DNA of 56,857 bases from an uncultured Sulfitobacter sp. (GTDB lineage: Bacteria; Pseudomonadota; Alphaproteobacteria; Rhodobacterales; Rhodobacteraceae). Location: positions 1 to 56,857 of the forward strand of contig CALFWM010000075.1 in assembly GCA_937928635.1 (NCBI GenBank), in the 5' to 3' direction. Below, in pieces: positions 1 to 8,739 of the stretch; position 1 is the first letter of the stretch; the number at the start of each line of letters is the position of its first letter. The position numbers and the translations under genes are program-made. The notes under the pieces were generated by a model. The model ran no database searches, was not told the origin of the DNA, and saw only the letters and a program-made list of their open reading frames with translations.

Positions 1-71
1 CCGTGAGACTTGGGAAAGAAGGGCGAAAGCTTCGCCATTTGTTCGTCTGTCAACCAGTAGAGATCGCTCAT
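1..71 (-). CDS. IS5-family transposase, N-terminal end only (runs off the window)
   Basis: The first 23 codons of a minus-strand reading frame are visible, beginning MSDLYWLTDEQMAKLSPFFP. This is the characteristic N-terminus of IS5-group DDE transposases common in Rhodobacteraceae, which cut and paste their own element. The rest lies left of the window, so completeness cannot be judged. The start ATG is at 69-71. The 60-70 bases beyond it, up to about the ctag at 136-139, presumably contain the terminal inverted repeat, but the other end is not available to confirm this. It abuts a decayed transporter gene and a truncated sulfatase, which fits IS-linked rearrangement. Confidence 0.75.
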   Translation of the reverse strand, partial: MSDLYWLTDEQMAKLSPFFPKSH

Positions 72-167
72 ATCACCGCTCCGTTTTGAACGGACGTGAA
101 TCATGCAGCGGAACTGAAATCAATGCATCCTGGCCCTAGAGGACATCAGGCTTTCGCGCTTTCTGGG

Positions 168-193
168 AAAAGGGGGCGACCCGAAGGCCGCCC
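168..193 (-). terminator. Rho-independent terminator after the decayed solute-binding gene
   Basis: On the minus strand an 8-bp stem (GGGCGGCC / GGTCGCCC with one U-G pair) closes a TTCG tetraloop at 174-193. A short run of four Ts follows at 171-168. It sits 26 bases past the stop of the solute-binding-protein remnant, so it was that gene's terminator. Confidence 0.7.
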
Positions 194-218
194 GCTCTTA
201 GGAAATCCGCTATTTGGA

Positions 219-901
219 TCAGGCGCTCTTGTACTCTGACCAGAAGTCGTTCCAGTCCTCCAGCGTCTGTTGCTGGAGGATGTCACGGTAGTGAAACCGG
301 CCTTCCTAGATCAGCGTGATCGGATCTTGGGGATCACCGTCGATCTGAGGCGATCGCTTCGCTTCTGCCATGTCCGCCTCGATCAATGCGGCGCGGCACG
401 CTTTGGTTACGCAGCAGCCGGGGTATGCCGCCATTTGCGCAGACTTCACCTGACCTTCTGGTGACATCATGCCCAGCGTTGGCAGGTTCCAGTCAAAGTG
501 ACCAACCTTGCCCTCAAGCTCTGGCTTCCAGAAGCACGCATAGCTTTGCGCTTCTTCAGCAGTGACGGAGTTCTTGTTTTAGGACACGCCCAGATGACCG
601 CCGCACAGCATCATGGAATACACCTTGCCGTCGGCCCAGTGGCCCGGGAACTGCGTGAAGTCTTCGTGCAGCATGTCGTCCTGCGGATAATCGGCGGGGT
701 TCATTTCCTCGATCTACCCGGCTGCGTTCGACTGCTGGACAAACTTCGCGTCTGACAGGATCAGATTGTAGGTGCCCGGAGGCAACTGCGCGATCAGCGC
801 CAGCATGTGAATTTCAGTGGTCGTAGCCCACGCACGGCTGACAAACGGCGTGGTCAGAACCGCGGCGCCTCCCCCGCTTTGGGCAATTGGCGGCGGTTCA
901 T
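219..901 (-). pseudogene. Decayed ABC-transporter solute-binding protein (spermidine/putrescine-type)
   Basis: Translation of the minus strand gives a Tat-like start (MNRRQ at 901) and, after a frameshift, a signal-peptide remainder ending SRAWA. Scattered PotD/PotF-like blocks follow (NLILSDAKFVQQSNAAG; DGKVYSMM; WKPELEGKVGHFDWNLPTLG), ending in DWNDFWSEYKSA at the TGA at 219. At least three in-frame stops interrupt it. The total span is about 227 codons against roughly 350 for the family, so internal segments are missing. The intact protein would have bound a small organic cation or similar solute in the periplasm for an ABC importer. No permease or ATPase genes are seen nearby. It is certainly broken; the substrate is unknown. 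Confidence 0.7.
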
Positions 902-1006
902 GCCGAAAAGTGAGGTCGTTACGGTTGGTCTATAAATTTCAGTCTCCCAGTTGGTCGCTCTTTGCCGAGAAAAGAACATTCATTTGTCTGCTGACGCTTA
1001 GTGTTC

Positions 1007-1387
1007 AGCCGATATGACTATTCCACACGCGCGCATCTCAGGCACCTAAGTCCAAATGCCAAATCCTGTCTTTTGACCATGGTCATTGACGGGCGCTGGA
1101 AGATGATATGGGTCGAGGGACATCGCCCGATGCTGTTTGATCTGGAGACGGACCCTGACGAGTTTGTCGATCTTGGTACGGATGAGAAATATGCAGATGA
1201 AATTACCCGCCTTTCATCTGCGATGTTCGACTGGTCCCGCAGGCAGCATAACCGTGTCACGCTGTCGGACGAAAAGATCGACACTGATTTGTGCCACGAT
1301 GATGCGGTAGAGGGCGCCTATCTTGGCTTTTGGGATGAAGATGAGCTTGCCGCGTGGAAAGCCGAACAAGAGCCATTGCCCGACTGA
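1007..1387 (+). pseudogene. C-terminal fragment of a sulfatase / phosphonate-monoester-hydrolase family gene
   Basis: About 125 codons match the C-terminal quarter of the two intact sulfatase-family genes at 8740 and 10351. The block RPMLFDLETDP, followed by two further residues and a DLG, is shared, as are the SR-H-RVTL segment and a GFWDEDEL tail. The catalytic N-terminal half, with the formylglycine motif and metal ligands, is absent, so the fragment cannot be an active hydrolase. Any start codon used would be fortuitous. It is a third, truncated paralogue lying at the left edge of the island next to IS and transporter debris. A deletion or recombination between related copies is the likely origin. 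Confidence 0.75.
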
Positions 1388-1431
1388 TGGAGCCGCCCCC
1401 GGTGCATCGAACAAAGGCGGCGTTCCGCGCT

Positions 1432-2688
1432 TCACGTAACGGCGCGCTTTTCCTTGAACTCGGCGCGGTCCCACTCGCGGGTCTCCATGACCTCGCGGAT
1501 ATGCGCAACGGACTCCCAGATATCGACATAGCGCACATAAGGTGCTGCAAACCCAAAGCGCAGGATATCCGGCGCACGGAAGTCCCCCACCACACCCCGC
1601 GCGATCAGCGCCTGCACGATGGCGTACCCGTTCTCATGGGTCAGCGATACCTGGCTGCCACGGTGTTCCGCGTCCTTGGGGCTGGCAAGGGCGAAATCCA
1701 TACCGCCCAACTCTTGCTCAACCAGCGCGATAAACAAATCCCCAAGCGCCATGTTTTTCTGGCGTATCACGTTCATATCTACGTCTTCGAACACCTCCAT
1801 TGCCGTCTCAAGCGCAAGCGTGGCCAATTGCGACGCGGTGCCGGTCAGCATCTGGTCGATGGTTAGATGCGGTTTGTATTCTTGCGTGAACGCGAAGGGC
1901 TGCGCATGCCCGTGCCAGCCGCGCAGGGGTTGGTTCATAGTGTCAAAGTGGCGTCTGGCAACGAACACAAACGCGGGCGCACCGGGGCCGCCATTGAGGT
2001 ATTTGTAACCGCAGCCCACCGCGAAATCGGCGTTGCAGGCATTCAGCTGCACCGGCAGGCATCCAGCTGAATGCGCCAGATCCCAGATCACCAGACCGCC
2101 AAGGTCTTGCGCGCGCTTGGTGATGCCAGCCATGTCATAGATGCGACCCGATTTGTAATGCACATGCGTCAGCTGCACGAGTGCGAGGTCTTGTCCTGCA
2201 TCGTCAATGGCCTGCTCAATATTCTCGGGCATGACGCATCGCAACTCACAGCCCATCATCTCGGCCACTTCGGTGTTGATATAGACGTCCGTGGGAAAGT
2301 TCCCGATCTCGGACACGATGACCTTGCGATCGGGGCGCATGCGCAATGCGCCGACCAGAAGTTTGAACAGGTTGACGGAGATAGAGTCGCAGACAATCAC
2401 CTCATCATCATCCGCCCCCAGAATGCGGGCAATCGCGGTCCCGGCACGCTGTGGGGCAGGATACCAATCGGCGTCATTCCAACTGCGGATTAACCCCTGT
2501 CCCCATTCCTTTTTAACCGCGACCTCCAGCCGCTCCATCACGCCGTGCGGAAGCGCACCCAGTGAATTGCCATCCAGATAGATGTCGCCCGTCGGCAACT
2601 CAAAGCGGTCGCGCAGATGGGCAATGGGGTCATCGCCATCCATTTTGATCGCGTCGTCACGGGTGATCTTGGTCGGTTGGGCGTTCAT
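1432..2688 (-). CDS. kynU: Kynureninase
   Basis: This is a PLP-dependent aspartate-aminotransferase-fold enzyme of 418 residues, the usual length. It cleaves L-kynurenine or 3-hydroxykynurenine to (3-hydroxy)anthranilate plus alanine in cytosolic tryptophan catabolism. The start YLDGNSLG, the Asp motif WDLAHSAG (Asp about 203) and the Schiff-base lysine in GCGYKYLNGGPG (Lys about 229) are typical. I chose the ATG at 2688 because AGGA stands about 7 bases upstream; a TTG at 2730 would extend it into the upstream gene. It follows the aldehyde dehydrogenase with a 34-base gap and is presumably co-transcribed. The dioxygenase at 7117 uses the hydroxylated product. Identification is firm; preference for kynurenine or 3-hydroxykynurenine cannot be told. 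Confidence 0.95.
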   Translation of the reverse strand: MNAQPTKITRDDAIKMDGDDPIAHLRDRFELPTGDIYLDGNSLGALPHGVMERLEVAVKKEWGQGLIRSWNDADWYPAPQRAGTAIARILGADDDEVIVCDSISVNLFKLLVGALRMRPDRKVIVSEIGNFPTDVYINTEVAEMMGCELRCVMPENIEQAIDDAGQDLALVQLTHVHYKSGRIYDMAGITKRAQDLGGLVIWDLAHSAGCLPVQLNACNADFAVGCGYKYLNGGPGAPAFVFVARRHFDTMNQPLRGWHGHAQPFAFTQEYKPHLTIDQMLTGTASQLATLALETAMEVFEDVDMNVIRQKNMALGDLFIALVEQELGGMDFALASPKDAEHRGSQVSLTHENGYAIVQALIARGVVGDFRAPDILRFGFAAPYVRYVDIWESVAHIREVMETREWDRAEFKEKRAVT

Positions 2689-2722
2689 TTCGGCTTCCTG
2701 ATTTTCGTTTTTCTGGCTGCGG

Positions 2723-4153
2723 TCAGACAATCTGCGATGAATGCCAAACGTTCTTGATGGTCATGTAATTGTCCAGACCTTCCGATCCACCTTCGCGGCC
2801 ATACCCACTTGATTTTACGCCCCCAAATGGGGTTTCGGGCATCGAGGCCTCTAACGTGTTTATTGAAAGATTGCCAACCTCGACCGCGTCAATCATCCGA
2901 TCAATGTAATCCGCACGGTTGGTAAAGGCATAGCCTGCCAATCCATAAGGCACGGAGTTCGCCCGCGCGATTGCTTCATCCAGAGAGGCCACGGAATTGA
3001 TCACAGCAATGGGTCCGAAGGGTTCTTCCTGCATGATGCGTGCATCATCCGGCACGTTGACCAGCACGGTGGGTTCAAAGAAATACCCGGTGTCGCCATG
3101 CCGCGCGCCGCCTGTTGCTACGGTCGCGCCCTTGGCACGGGCATCTTCGACCAGCGCGGTCAGGGCAGGGACCCGGCGGTCATTGGCCAGCGGGCCCATT
3201 TCGACGCCGTCGTGCATGCCGTTGCCCACCACCGTTTGGGCGGCGCGGGCGACAAAGGTTTCGGTAAACGCGTCAAAGATCGCCTCATTCACAAAGAACC
3301 GGGTGGGCGAGGTACAGACCTGCCCCGCATTGCGCATCTTACGGATCGCACCGGAGATGGCCGCCGCCTGTACATCCGTGTCTTCGCAAACAATGACAGG
3401 GGCGTGGCCGCCAAGCTCCATCAGTACAGAGGTCATATTTTCAGAGGCCAGCGTGGTCAGGTGTCGGCCAACTGGAGTAGAACCGGTGAAGGCGACAAGG
3501 CGCACGGGGTCTTGCGGGATCAGATGGCCAGAGATTTCAGCAGGATTGCCAAAGACAAGGTTTAGCACGCCAGCAGGCAGGCCTGCATCTTCAAAAGCGC
3601 GGGCGATATGAAGCGCGCCCGCGGGCGTTTCTTCGGCGGCCTTCAGGATGATCGAACACCCGGACGCCAGCGCGCCCGCGATCTTGCGCGCAGGCTGGCT
3701 CATCGGGAAGTTCCATGGAGAAAACGCCGCAACCACGCCAATGGGGTGATGATGAACGGACATTTTGTTGCCCTTGGCCGCGGGAATGACCCGACCATAG
3801 GTGCGCATGGCCTCGCCCGCGTCCCATTCAAAGAACTCAGCACCCCGGATCACCTCAAGCCTTGCCTGTGCCAGCGGCTTGCCGTGCTCCAACGTGATCG
3901 ACTGCGCAATTTCCTCTTGGCGTTCACGCATCAAAGCTGCGGCCCGCAGGATCGTATCAGCACGTTCGCGGGGGGAGGTGGCTGACCAGATCCGCAAGCC
4001 CTCTTCAGCAGCGGCTAGTGCATCATCCAGGTCGCTGACATCGGCGCAGGGCAGACGCCCGATTTCTTGCTCTGTCGCGGGGTTCACCACGGCCATATCG
4101 CTGCGCGTCTTGCGCCATTTGCCTGCGATAAACAGTTTCAGGTCAGGATACAT
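2723..4153 (-). CDS. NAD(P)-dependent aldehyde dehydrogenase (succinate-semialdehyde-dehydrogenase-like)
   Basis: This complete 476-residue ALDH-superfamily enzyme oxidises an aldehyde to the acid in the cytosol. The oxyanion Asn lies in SPWNFP (Asn148), the nucleotide-binding turn in FTGSTPVG (222-229), the general base in MELGGHAP (Glu246) and the nucleophile in AGQVCTSP (Cys280). The overall resemblance is to GabD-type succinate semialdehyde dehydrogenases. In this cluster a ring-cleavage-derived semialdehyde, such as 2-aminomuconate semialdehyde, is an alternative substrate, but that is inference from position only. It lies directly upstream of kynU on the same strand, and the ATG at 4153 has a GGAG about 11 bases upstream. 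Confidence 0.9.
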   Translation of the reverse strand: MYPDLKLFIAGKWRKTRSDMAVVNPATEQEIGRLPCADVSDLDDALAAAEEGLRIWSATSPRERADTILRAAALMRERQEEIAQSITLEHGKPLAQARLEVIRGAEFFEWDAGEAMRTYGRVIPAAKGNKMSVHHHPIGVVAAFSPWNFPMSQPARKIAGALASGCSIILKAAEETPAGALHIARAFEDAGLPAGVLNLVFGNPAEISGHLIPQDPVRLVAFTGSTPVGRHLTTLASENMTSVLMELGGHAPVIVCEDTDVQAAAISGAIRKMRNAGQVCTSPTRFFVNEAIFDAFTETFVARAAQTVVGNGMHDGVEMGPLANDRRVPALTALVEDARAKGATVATGGARHGDTGYFFEPTVLVNVPDDARIMQEEPFGPIAVINSVASLDEAIARANSVPYGLAGYAFTNRADYIDRMIDAVEVGNLSINTLEASMPETPFGGVKSSGYGREGGSEGLDNYMTIKNVWHSSQIV

Positions 4154-4256
4154 TGATCTGGTGCTCCATCGTTTCTAGCGCTCAGATGATCCACTCCTGG
4201 ATACCGCTTCAAGTGAATTGATAAGATACCGATATCAGATTCAGGAATATCAAGCC

Positions 4257-5201
4257 TCATCGCTGTTTTGCCGCGATGTGCAGCGCGTCTTTAAAGGCAT
4301 TTGCAGCGGGCGAAAGGCTGTTGTCATTGCGATAGGTCAGACCGATGGGGCTTTGACCAAAAGGCACGTCCCAACCAAGCTCTGTCAGAATACCGTTTTC
4401 AATATCGACGCGCACCACCTCAGCAGGCATGAGTCCGATCCAATTGTTGGCTTGTAGCATCGCCCGATTGGCCAGATAGGAAACGGACTCGATGGCAAAC
4501 GGCGGCGCATATTGATCTTGTTTGACGAAGAACTGATCAATTTGACGGCGCAGAGTCGTTTCCAGCGGTGGCAAGATCCATCCAAAAGGTTTGATCCGAC
4601 CAAAGGGCAGTGACGTAATCCCCGCCAAGGGGTGATTGTTGCCGACAACGGCTGTGACCCGATCTTCAAACAGTGTTTCTTGTTGCAGTTTGTCGCGGTG
4701 GCGGTGCGCGGGCAGGCGTCCAACCACGAGGTCAATTTCGCCTGACAGCAGTCCCGGCATCAAAACTTCATTTGTGGCCTCAACGATCTTGATCGCAACC
4801 TTGGGCCGGTCGCGCAGAACTGTTGAGATCGCGGCAGGCAAGAGTTTTGTCGAGGCCGCAAGCAGCGTGCCTACGACCACCCGCCCGCTGTTGCCCTCGT
4901 TCAAATCATCCAATTCCTGCGCGGCGTTCGACACTTGGGCAAAGATCAGCTTGCCGTGACGGATCAACGTGTCGCCAAACACGGTCGGCACCACACCCCG
5001 GTTGGTGCGCGTGAGCAATGTGACTTCGAAATCAAGTTCGAGGTCCTGGATCATCTTGGTCGCAGCGGGTTGAGAGATGCCCAATTCACGGGCGGCGTTC
5101 TGGATGCTGCCGTGATTGCCGACCGCCACAAGCAGGCGCAGTTGCCGCAGCTTGAGCCGCGTAAGTGCACGATCAACGATGCGCGAATGTTTGGCGATCA
5201 T
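4257..5201 (-). CDS. LysR-family transcriptional regulator
   Basis: This is a 314-residue LTTR with an N-terminal winged HTH (about residues 15-75; core GSIQNAARELGISQPAATK) and a periplasmic-binding-protein-like effector domain. It would bind a catabolite and activate or repress the adjacent pathway. Its ATG overlaps the stop of the aspartate-dehydrogenase-like gene by 4 bases, so the two are translationally coupled. The divergent intergenic region at 5975-6128 is the natural operator site for controlling both arms of the kynurenine cluster. The sequence resembles the GbpR/PcaQ branch. The effector is unknown, and a kynurenine-pathway intermediate is a reasonable guess. Confidence 0.92.
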   Translation of the reverse strand: MIAKHSRIVDRALTRLKLRQLRLLVAVGNHGSIQNAARELGISQPAATKMIQDLELDFEVTLLTRTNRGVVPTVFGDTLIRHGKLIFAQVSNAAQELDDLNEGNSGRVVVGTLLAASTKLLPAAISTVLRDRPKVAIKIVEATNEVLMPGLLSGEIDLVVGRLPAHRHRDKLQQETLFEDRVTAVVGNNHPLAGITSLPFGRIKPFGWILPPLETTLRRQIDQFFVKQDQYAPPFAIESVSYLANRAMLQANNWIGLMPAEVVRVDIENGILTELGWDVPFGQSPIGLTYRNDNSLSPAANAFKDALHIAAKQR

Positions 5202-5974
5202 AGTGTGATCCGCGCGATCAGACTGTCCAGCTTGCTGACCACGCTCATCGCGGCAAGTGCGGAACTGCGCGGGTTATTCGGCAAGGACTGACCGCTGATT
5301 TGAAAAGTGAACGCGCCGAAATCACCCGTTGCCTCAACTTCATGGATGTTGGCGCCAACGTCGGCATCCGCAATCAGGCGCACCGTCGTTTTGTCAAACC
5401 CGATACCAGCAAGAGCGACGGCGGCGGCAACATTGGCATTCTTGGGATAGGCTAGGGCGGTCTGCCGCGCGGTCCCGTCAAAATGGGTCTGCGCCCCGGA
5501 TGTGAGCGCGGCGAGGTCGATCGTCTCTTCGGCGGGCGAACCCCGCCACCCCGCAGGCGGCTTGCGGCCCACATATGTTACACTGTCTAAATGCCCGACA
5601 TTTGCCGCCTGAAGGCAATCCAGTGCGCCGATCGCGCCGCTGGCCAGGTGAAGTTTCGCGCGTCCCTCAGCTGCAGCAATCTCCAGCGCGTGATACAGGC
5701 TTTCGTCCGCCAATGCGCCAAGCGAGACAGTCACCAGATCAACCCCCCGCGCCAGCACCGCCGGAGCGTGTGCGGCAAGGGCCGCGTGACCTGCACAATC
5801 AATGACGAGATCCAGATCACTGGGAAAGTCCTGAACGGAGCCAACAAAAAGGTTTGAATTTTCCGTGACGCGTGCCTGCCTTACCAGAATGGCATCGACT
5901 CTATGGGGTCGGTTTTCAAGCGCGCGTCGCACATAGCTTGCGATTGCACCATTGCCGATCAAACCGATTTTCAC
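5198..5974 (-). CDS. L-aspartate dehydrogenase family protein (NadX-like)
   Basis: This 258-residue NAD(P)-dependent amino-acid dehydrogenase has an N-terminal Rossmann glycine motif (GLIGNGAIASY), the ASGAIGALD segment and the family's catalytic histidine in VGANIHEV. Known members oxidise L-aspartate to iminoaspartate for NAD synthesis. Lying inside a kynurenine/3-hydroxyanthranilate cluster, it could feed quinolinate/NAD synthesis or act on an amino intermediate of ring cleavage. I chose the GTG at 5974 because GGAGG lies 8 bases upstream; a TTG at 5989 would place that Shine-Dalgarno inside the gene. It is first in a minus-strand run with the LysR gene and divergent from the DapA-like gene. 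Confidence 0.8.
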   Translation of the reverse strand: MKIGLIGNGAIASYVRRALENRPHRVDAILVRQARVTENSNLFVGSVQDFPSDLDLVIDCAGHAALAAHAPAVLARGVDLVTVSLGALADESLYHALEIAAAEGRAKLHLASGAIGALDCLQAANVGHLDSVTYVGRKPPAGWRGSPAEETIDLAALTSGAQTHFDGTARQTALAYPKNANVAAAVALAGIGFDKTTVRLIADADVGANIHEVEATGDFGAFTFQISGQSLPNNPRSSALAAMSVVSKLDSLIARITL

Positions 5975-6128
5975 GCCGCCATCCTCCAATTTGCTTTAGA
6001 ATAGGTGAAACTGAAGGTGTTTGGATATACAGATTTTTGATAGCTAGTTCTGGCGTTTCGAATTGGCAAAGCCAAAAGTATACGGCTTTCTGATCGAATT
6101 CCGCAGCATTACAAGACAGGTCCGTCCG

Positions 6129-7082
6129 ATGAAATACAGCAAACACGACGCCAAAGCCTATGCCCGCGTGTATATGACAGGCATCTGGGCCGCGGCGCTC
6201 AATCCGTTCAATGATGATCTTTCGCTGAATGAGGCCGGTTTGCACGCCAACATCCGCCATTGGATCGACGACCTGCACATTCAGGGTTTGTTCGTCGCTG
6301 GCAAGCAGGGTGAATTCTTCTCGATGAGCGTGGAAGAGCGCAAGCGCAATATCGAGATTGCGGTGGACGAATGCGCAGGCAAGGCCGGTGTGATTGTATC
6401 GGTGTCGGATCAGAACATGGATACGGCTCTTGAGCTGGCGCATTTTGCCCAAGACGCAGGCGCGGATTACATCGTAGTACATGCACCGGTTCTCAGCTTT
6501 GTGCATGATCGCGGCGACGTCCTGTATCAATACTACAAAACCTTTTGCGACCAGGTCGACATCGGCATCGCCATGTGGAGCCATCCTGACAGCGGCTATC
6601 TGATGCAGCCCGAGGAATGTGCGCGCATCGCGGAACTCCCCAACATCGTGGCGATCAAATACTCCGTCCCGCGCGAGATGTACGTAAAACTGCACAACAT
6701 GGTCGGTGACAAGATACAAGTGTCGACATCGCTTGAGGACGACTGGCTCGACAATATCGAGGAGTTGGACTGGCGGCTCTATCTGTGTTCGTCGCCGCCC
6801 TACCAGTTGCAGACGGCGAACGACCTGCGGATGCATGAATACACCCAGCTTGCTTTTGACGGCAAGTTCGAGGAAGCCCGCAAAGTCCGCAACAGCCTTG
6901 AGCCAGTGCGCCGCGCGATGAAGGCGTCCCGGCCCGCTGGCAAACCCACCGCCTTCGGCAAATACTGGCAGGAACTGCTGGGTCAGACCGGTGGCCGCGT
7001 GCGCCCACCGATGCTGGAGCTTACAGATGCAGAGAAAGCCGACGTTAAACGCGCGTTTGACGGATGTGGCCTAAAGCTCTGA
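6129..7082 (+). CDS. DapA/NanA-superfamily lyase or decarboxylase, atypical active site
   Basis: This is a 317-residue TIM-barrel class I aldolase of the dihydrodipicolinate synthase/N-acetylneuraminate lyase superfamily. The Schiff-base lysine is in VAIKYSV (Lys177). The usual GTTGE substrate-carboxylate motif is replaced by GKQGE (58-62). The region that normally carries the catalytic tyrosine (YN-P-R-G) reads MWSHPDSGY (149-157), so the chemistry probably departs from DapA. It lies divergent from the NadX-like gene and 34 bases before the 3-hydroxyanthranilate dioxygenase, suggesting that it handles a ring-cleavage product. The ATG at 6129 gives the family length; a frame extension to a TTG at 6063 has no better ribosome site. 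The reaction is unknown. Confidence 0.8.
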   Translation: MKYSKHDAKAYARVYMTGIWAAALNPFNDDLSLNEAGLHANIRHWIDDLHIQGLFVAGKQGEFFSMSVEERKRNIEIAVDECAGKAGVIVSVSDQNMDTALELAHFAQDAGADYIVVHAPVLSFVHDRGDVLYQYYKTFCDQVDIGIAMWSHPDSGYLMQPEECARIAELPNIVAIKYSVPREMYVKLHNMVGDKIQVSTSLEDDWLDNIEELDWRLYLCSSPPYQLQTANDLRMHEYTQLAFDGKFEEARKVRNSLEPVRRAMKASRPAGKPTAFGKYWQELLGQTGGRVRPPMLELTDAEKADVKRAFDGCGLKL

Positions 7083-7116
7083 CTATCGCTTACGGTGTCT
7101 GAAACGGGAGTATAAG

Positions 7117-7659
7117 ATGTCCAAACTAAAAGCCTTCAATTTCAAAGCCTGGATTGACGAACACCGCCATCTGTTGAAGCCACCAGTTGGCAACCAGCAG
7201 GTTTGGGAAGATGCAGATTTGATGGTGACGGTGGTTGGTGGCCCCAACAAGCGCACGGATTACCATGATGATCCGGTCGAAGAGTTCTTCTATCAGCTTG
7301 AGGGAAACATGGTTCTCAAGATCTATGATGGCGAAGAGTTCTATGACGTGCCGATCCGCGAAGGCGAGATTTTCCTGCTGCCACCACATGTGCGCCACTC
7401 CCCGCAACGTCCCGAGGAGGGGTCCATCGGCCTTGTGGTCGAACCCAAACGCCAGATCGGAGAGTTGGACGCAATTGAGTGGTATTGCTTCGAGTGCAAC
7501 GCCCTTGTTCATCGCGCCGAGATGCAGCTGACGTCAATCGTGAATGATCTACCGCCAGTCTATAACAAGTTTTACGCCTCCGATGAGGACAGAACCTGCC
7601 CGAACTGCAAGGCGCTTCACCCTGGTAAAGAGCCGCCGGAGGGTTGGGTCACTTTGTAA
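7117..7659 (+). CDS. nbaC: 3-hydroxyanthranilate 3,4-dioxygenase
   Basis: This 180-residue cupin dioxygenase opens 3-hydroxyanthranilate with O2 to 2-amino-3-carboxymuconate semialdehyde (ACMS). The Fe(II) ligands are recognisable as His50, Glu56 and His94. The substrate-binding Arg46, Arg98 and Glu109 also fall where the characterised bacterial enzymes have them, offset by one. A C-terminal rubredoxin-like site has Cys124, Cys127 and a CPNC pair near residue 161, as in bacterial members. It is probably co-transcribed with the DapA-like gene. No ACMS decarboxylase lies nearby, so the product either cyclises to quinolinate or is handled by the unusual neighbours. Confidence 0.95.
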   Translation: MSKLKAFNFKAWIDEHRHLLKPPVGNQQVWEDADLMVTVVGGPNKRTDYHDDPVEEFFYQLEGNMVLKIYDGEEFYDVPIREGEIFLLPPHVRHSPQRPEEGSIGLVVEPKRQIGELDAIEWYCFECNALVHRAEMQLTSIVNDLPPVYNKFYASDEDRTCPNCKALHPGKEPPEGWVTL

Positions 7660-8154
7660 CCTGCCACGTACCGAGTGTTACAGCGCAGGGCAGAGCCAAA
7701 AGGCTTGTTCAAGCCCAAGCATCTGCCGGGTTTGTGCCGTCGTTCCAACAGGGGGGTCGCACGACGCCTGAAACAATCGGCATTTCGGATTGCCAGGTGA
7801 GTTTCACGGGCGGATCCCTGACATTAATCCAGAGCATTTTGGCCGGGTCGGAGTCTCTGACTGTTCTGCCCGGCAAGCTGGAACACCCTGAGTGTGTCCT
7901 TGACCCTGTCTGGCGCAGAAACGCCCGATGCGGCCCGCCGTGAAGCGTCTTTGCAAGTATCTGGAAAGCGATTTTTACGGTCTTGGAAACCGCATCGAAC
8001 AAAATGGGTGCACAGCTGTGTGGCGTCCCTAAGGCCGCATGCAGTGTTGATGGCCACCCGCGACCCAGCATTTTCATCACGTCTTGTCAGACTGATAAGT
8101 GCCAGATAGGATTTTCGCCCTGCTATTCATTTCAGGAATACCTCATGCAGCTAA
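7660..8154. other. Non-coding stretch with probable LysR debris
   Basis: About 500 bases hold no intact gene. In the plus frame at 7801-7890 the translation contains SLTLIQSILAGSESLTVLP, which resembles the C-terminal LTLI(R/Q)SLLAGSD-LTVLP motif of LysR effector domains, with no gene around it. I read it as a relic, at low confidence. Nothing else is recognisable. Confidence 0.4.
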
Positions 8155-8670
8155 GCCGCCCTTGATATCGTGTTGGGGCCGGTGCCGGATTTGGGCGCGT
8201 ATGGCAGCGTCATCGTCGAGCCACTCTTTGATATTGATTTGGTTGTGGTTGCGCATAACGAAAATGCGGCACGCCATGCGACTAAATTGGCGGATCTTGA
8301 AGATGCGCATTGGATTGTTCATGGGTCCAAAGATGGGCCAAGCAGCCTATTCGCGGGCAGGGAGTCGAATACGGGCTGGTACATGCCCAAAGCGGTCACG
8401 AATTGCCATTCTCTCCCAACCGTTATCGCACTTTTGCAAGAAACAGACGCGTTTTGTATTATATCCAAGCAGTTGTTCAACACAATTTCAGACAGTCATG
8501 GGGTCGTTACTGTTCCCATTGCAGATCCATTGCCACGGTTTCCCTTGTCGATGGTCACGCAAAAGACCCGGCATTTGACGCCAGCCGCAAACGAACTGGC
8601 CCAACACATCAGGCGGCGGGCCAATACGTTGGTTCAGGAAGGCTATTCAAGCGATGCGCAAAGTGAATAG
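8155..8670 (+). pseudogene. LysR-type regulator, effector domain only (N-terminally truncated)
   Basis: The open frame from 8155 begins inside a LysR substrate-binding domain (ALDIVLGPVPDLGAYGSV) and continues through the family's typical C-terminal half (LTPAANELAQHIRRRA) to the stop at 8670. A stop codon at 8152-8154 precedes it, and the HTH domain and first part of the effector domain are missing. It therefore cannot bind DNA as a normal LTTR. It lies 69 bases before the first sulfatase gene and was probably that operon's former regulator. It could be expressed from the GTG at 8170, but no ribosome site supports that. Confidence 0.75.
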
Positions 8671-8739
8671 CAATGCGTAATTTCGCCTTGATATGTATTC
8701 ACTGATTGTTCTTTTCTGCACCCACAGGGGGAGGGCCAT

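Noticed and set aside
2689..2730. A TTG start for kynureninase at 2730.
   Set aside because: It would overlap the aldehyde dehydrogenase end and ignores the ATG at 2688 with AGGA at the right distance.
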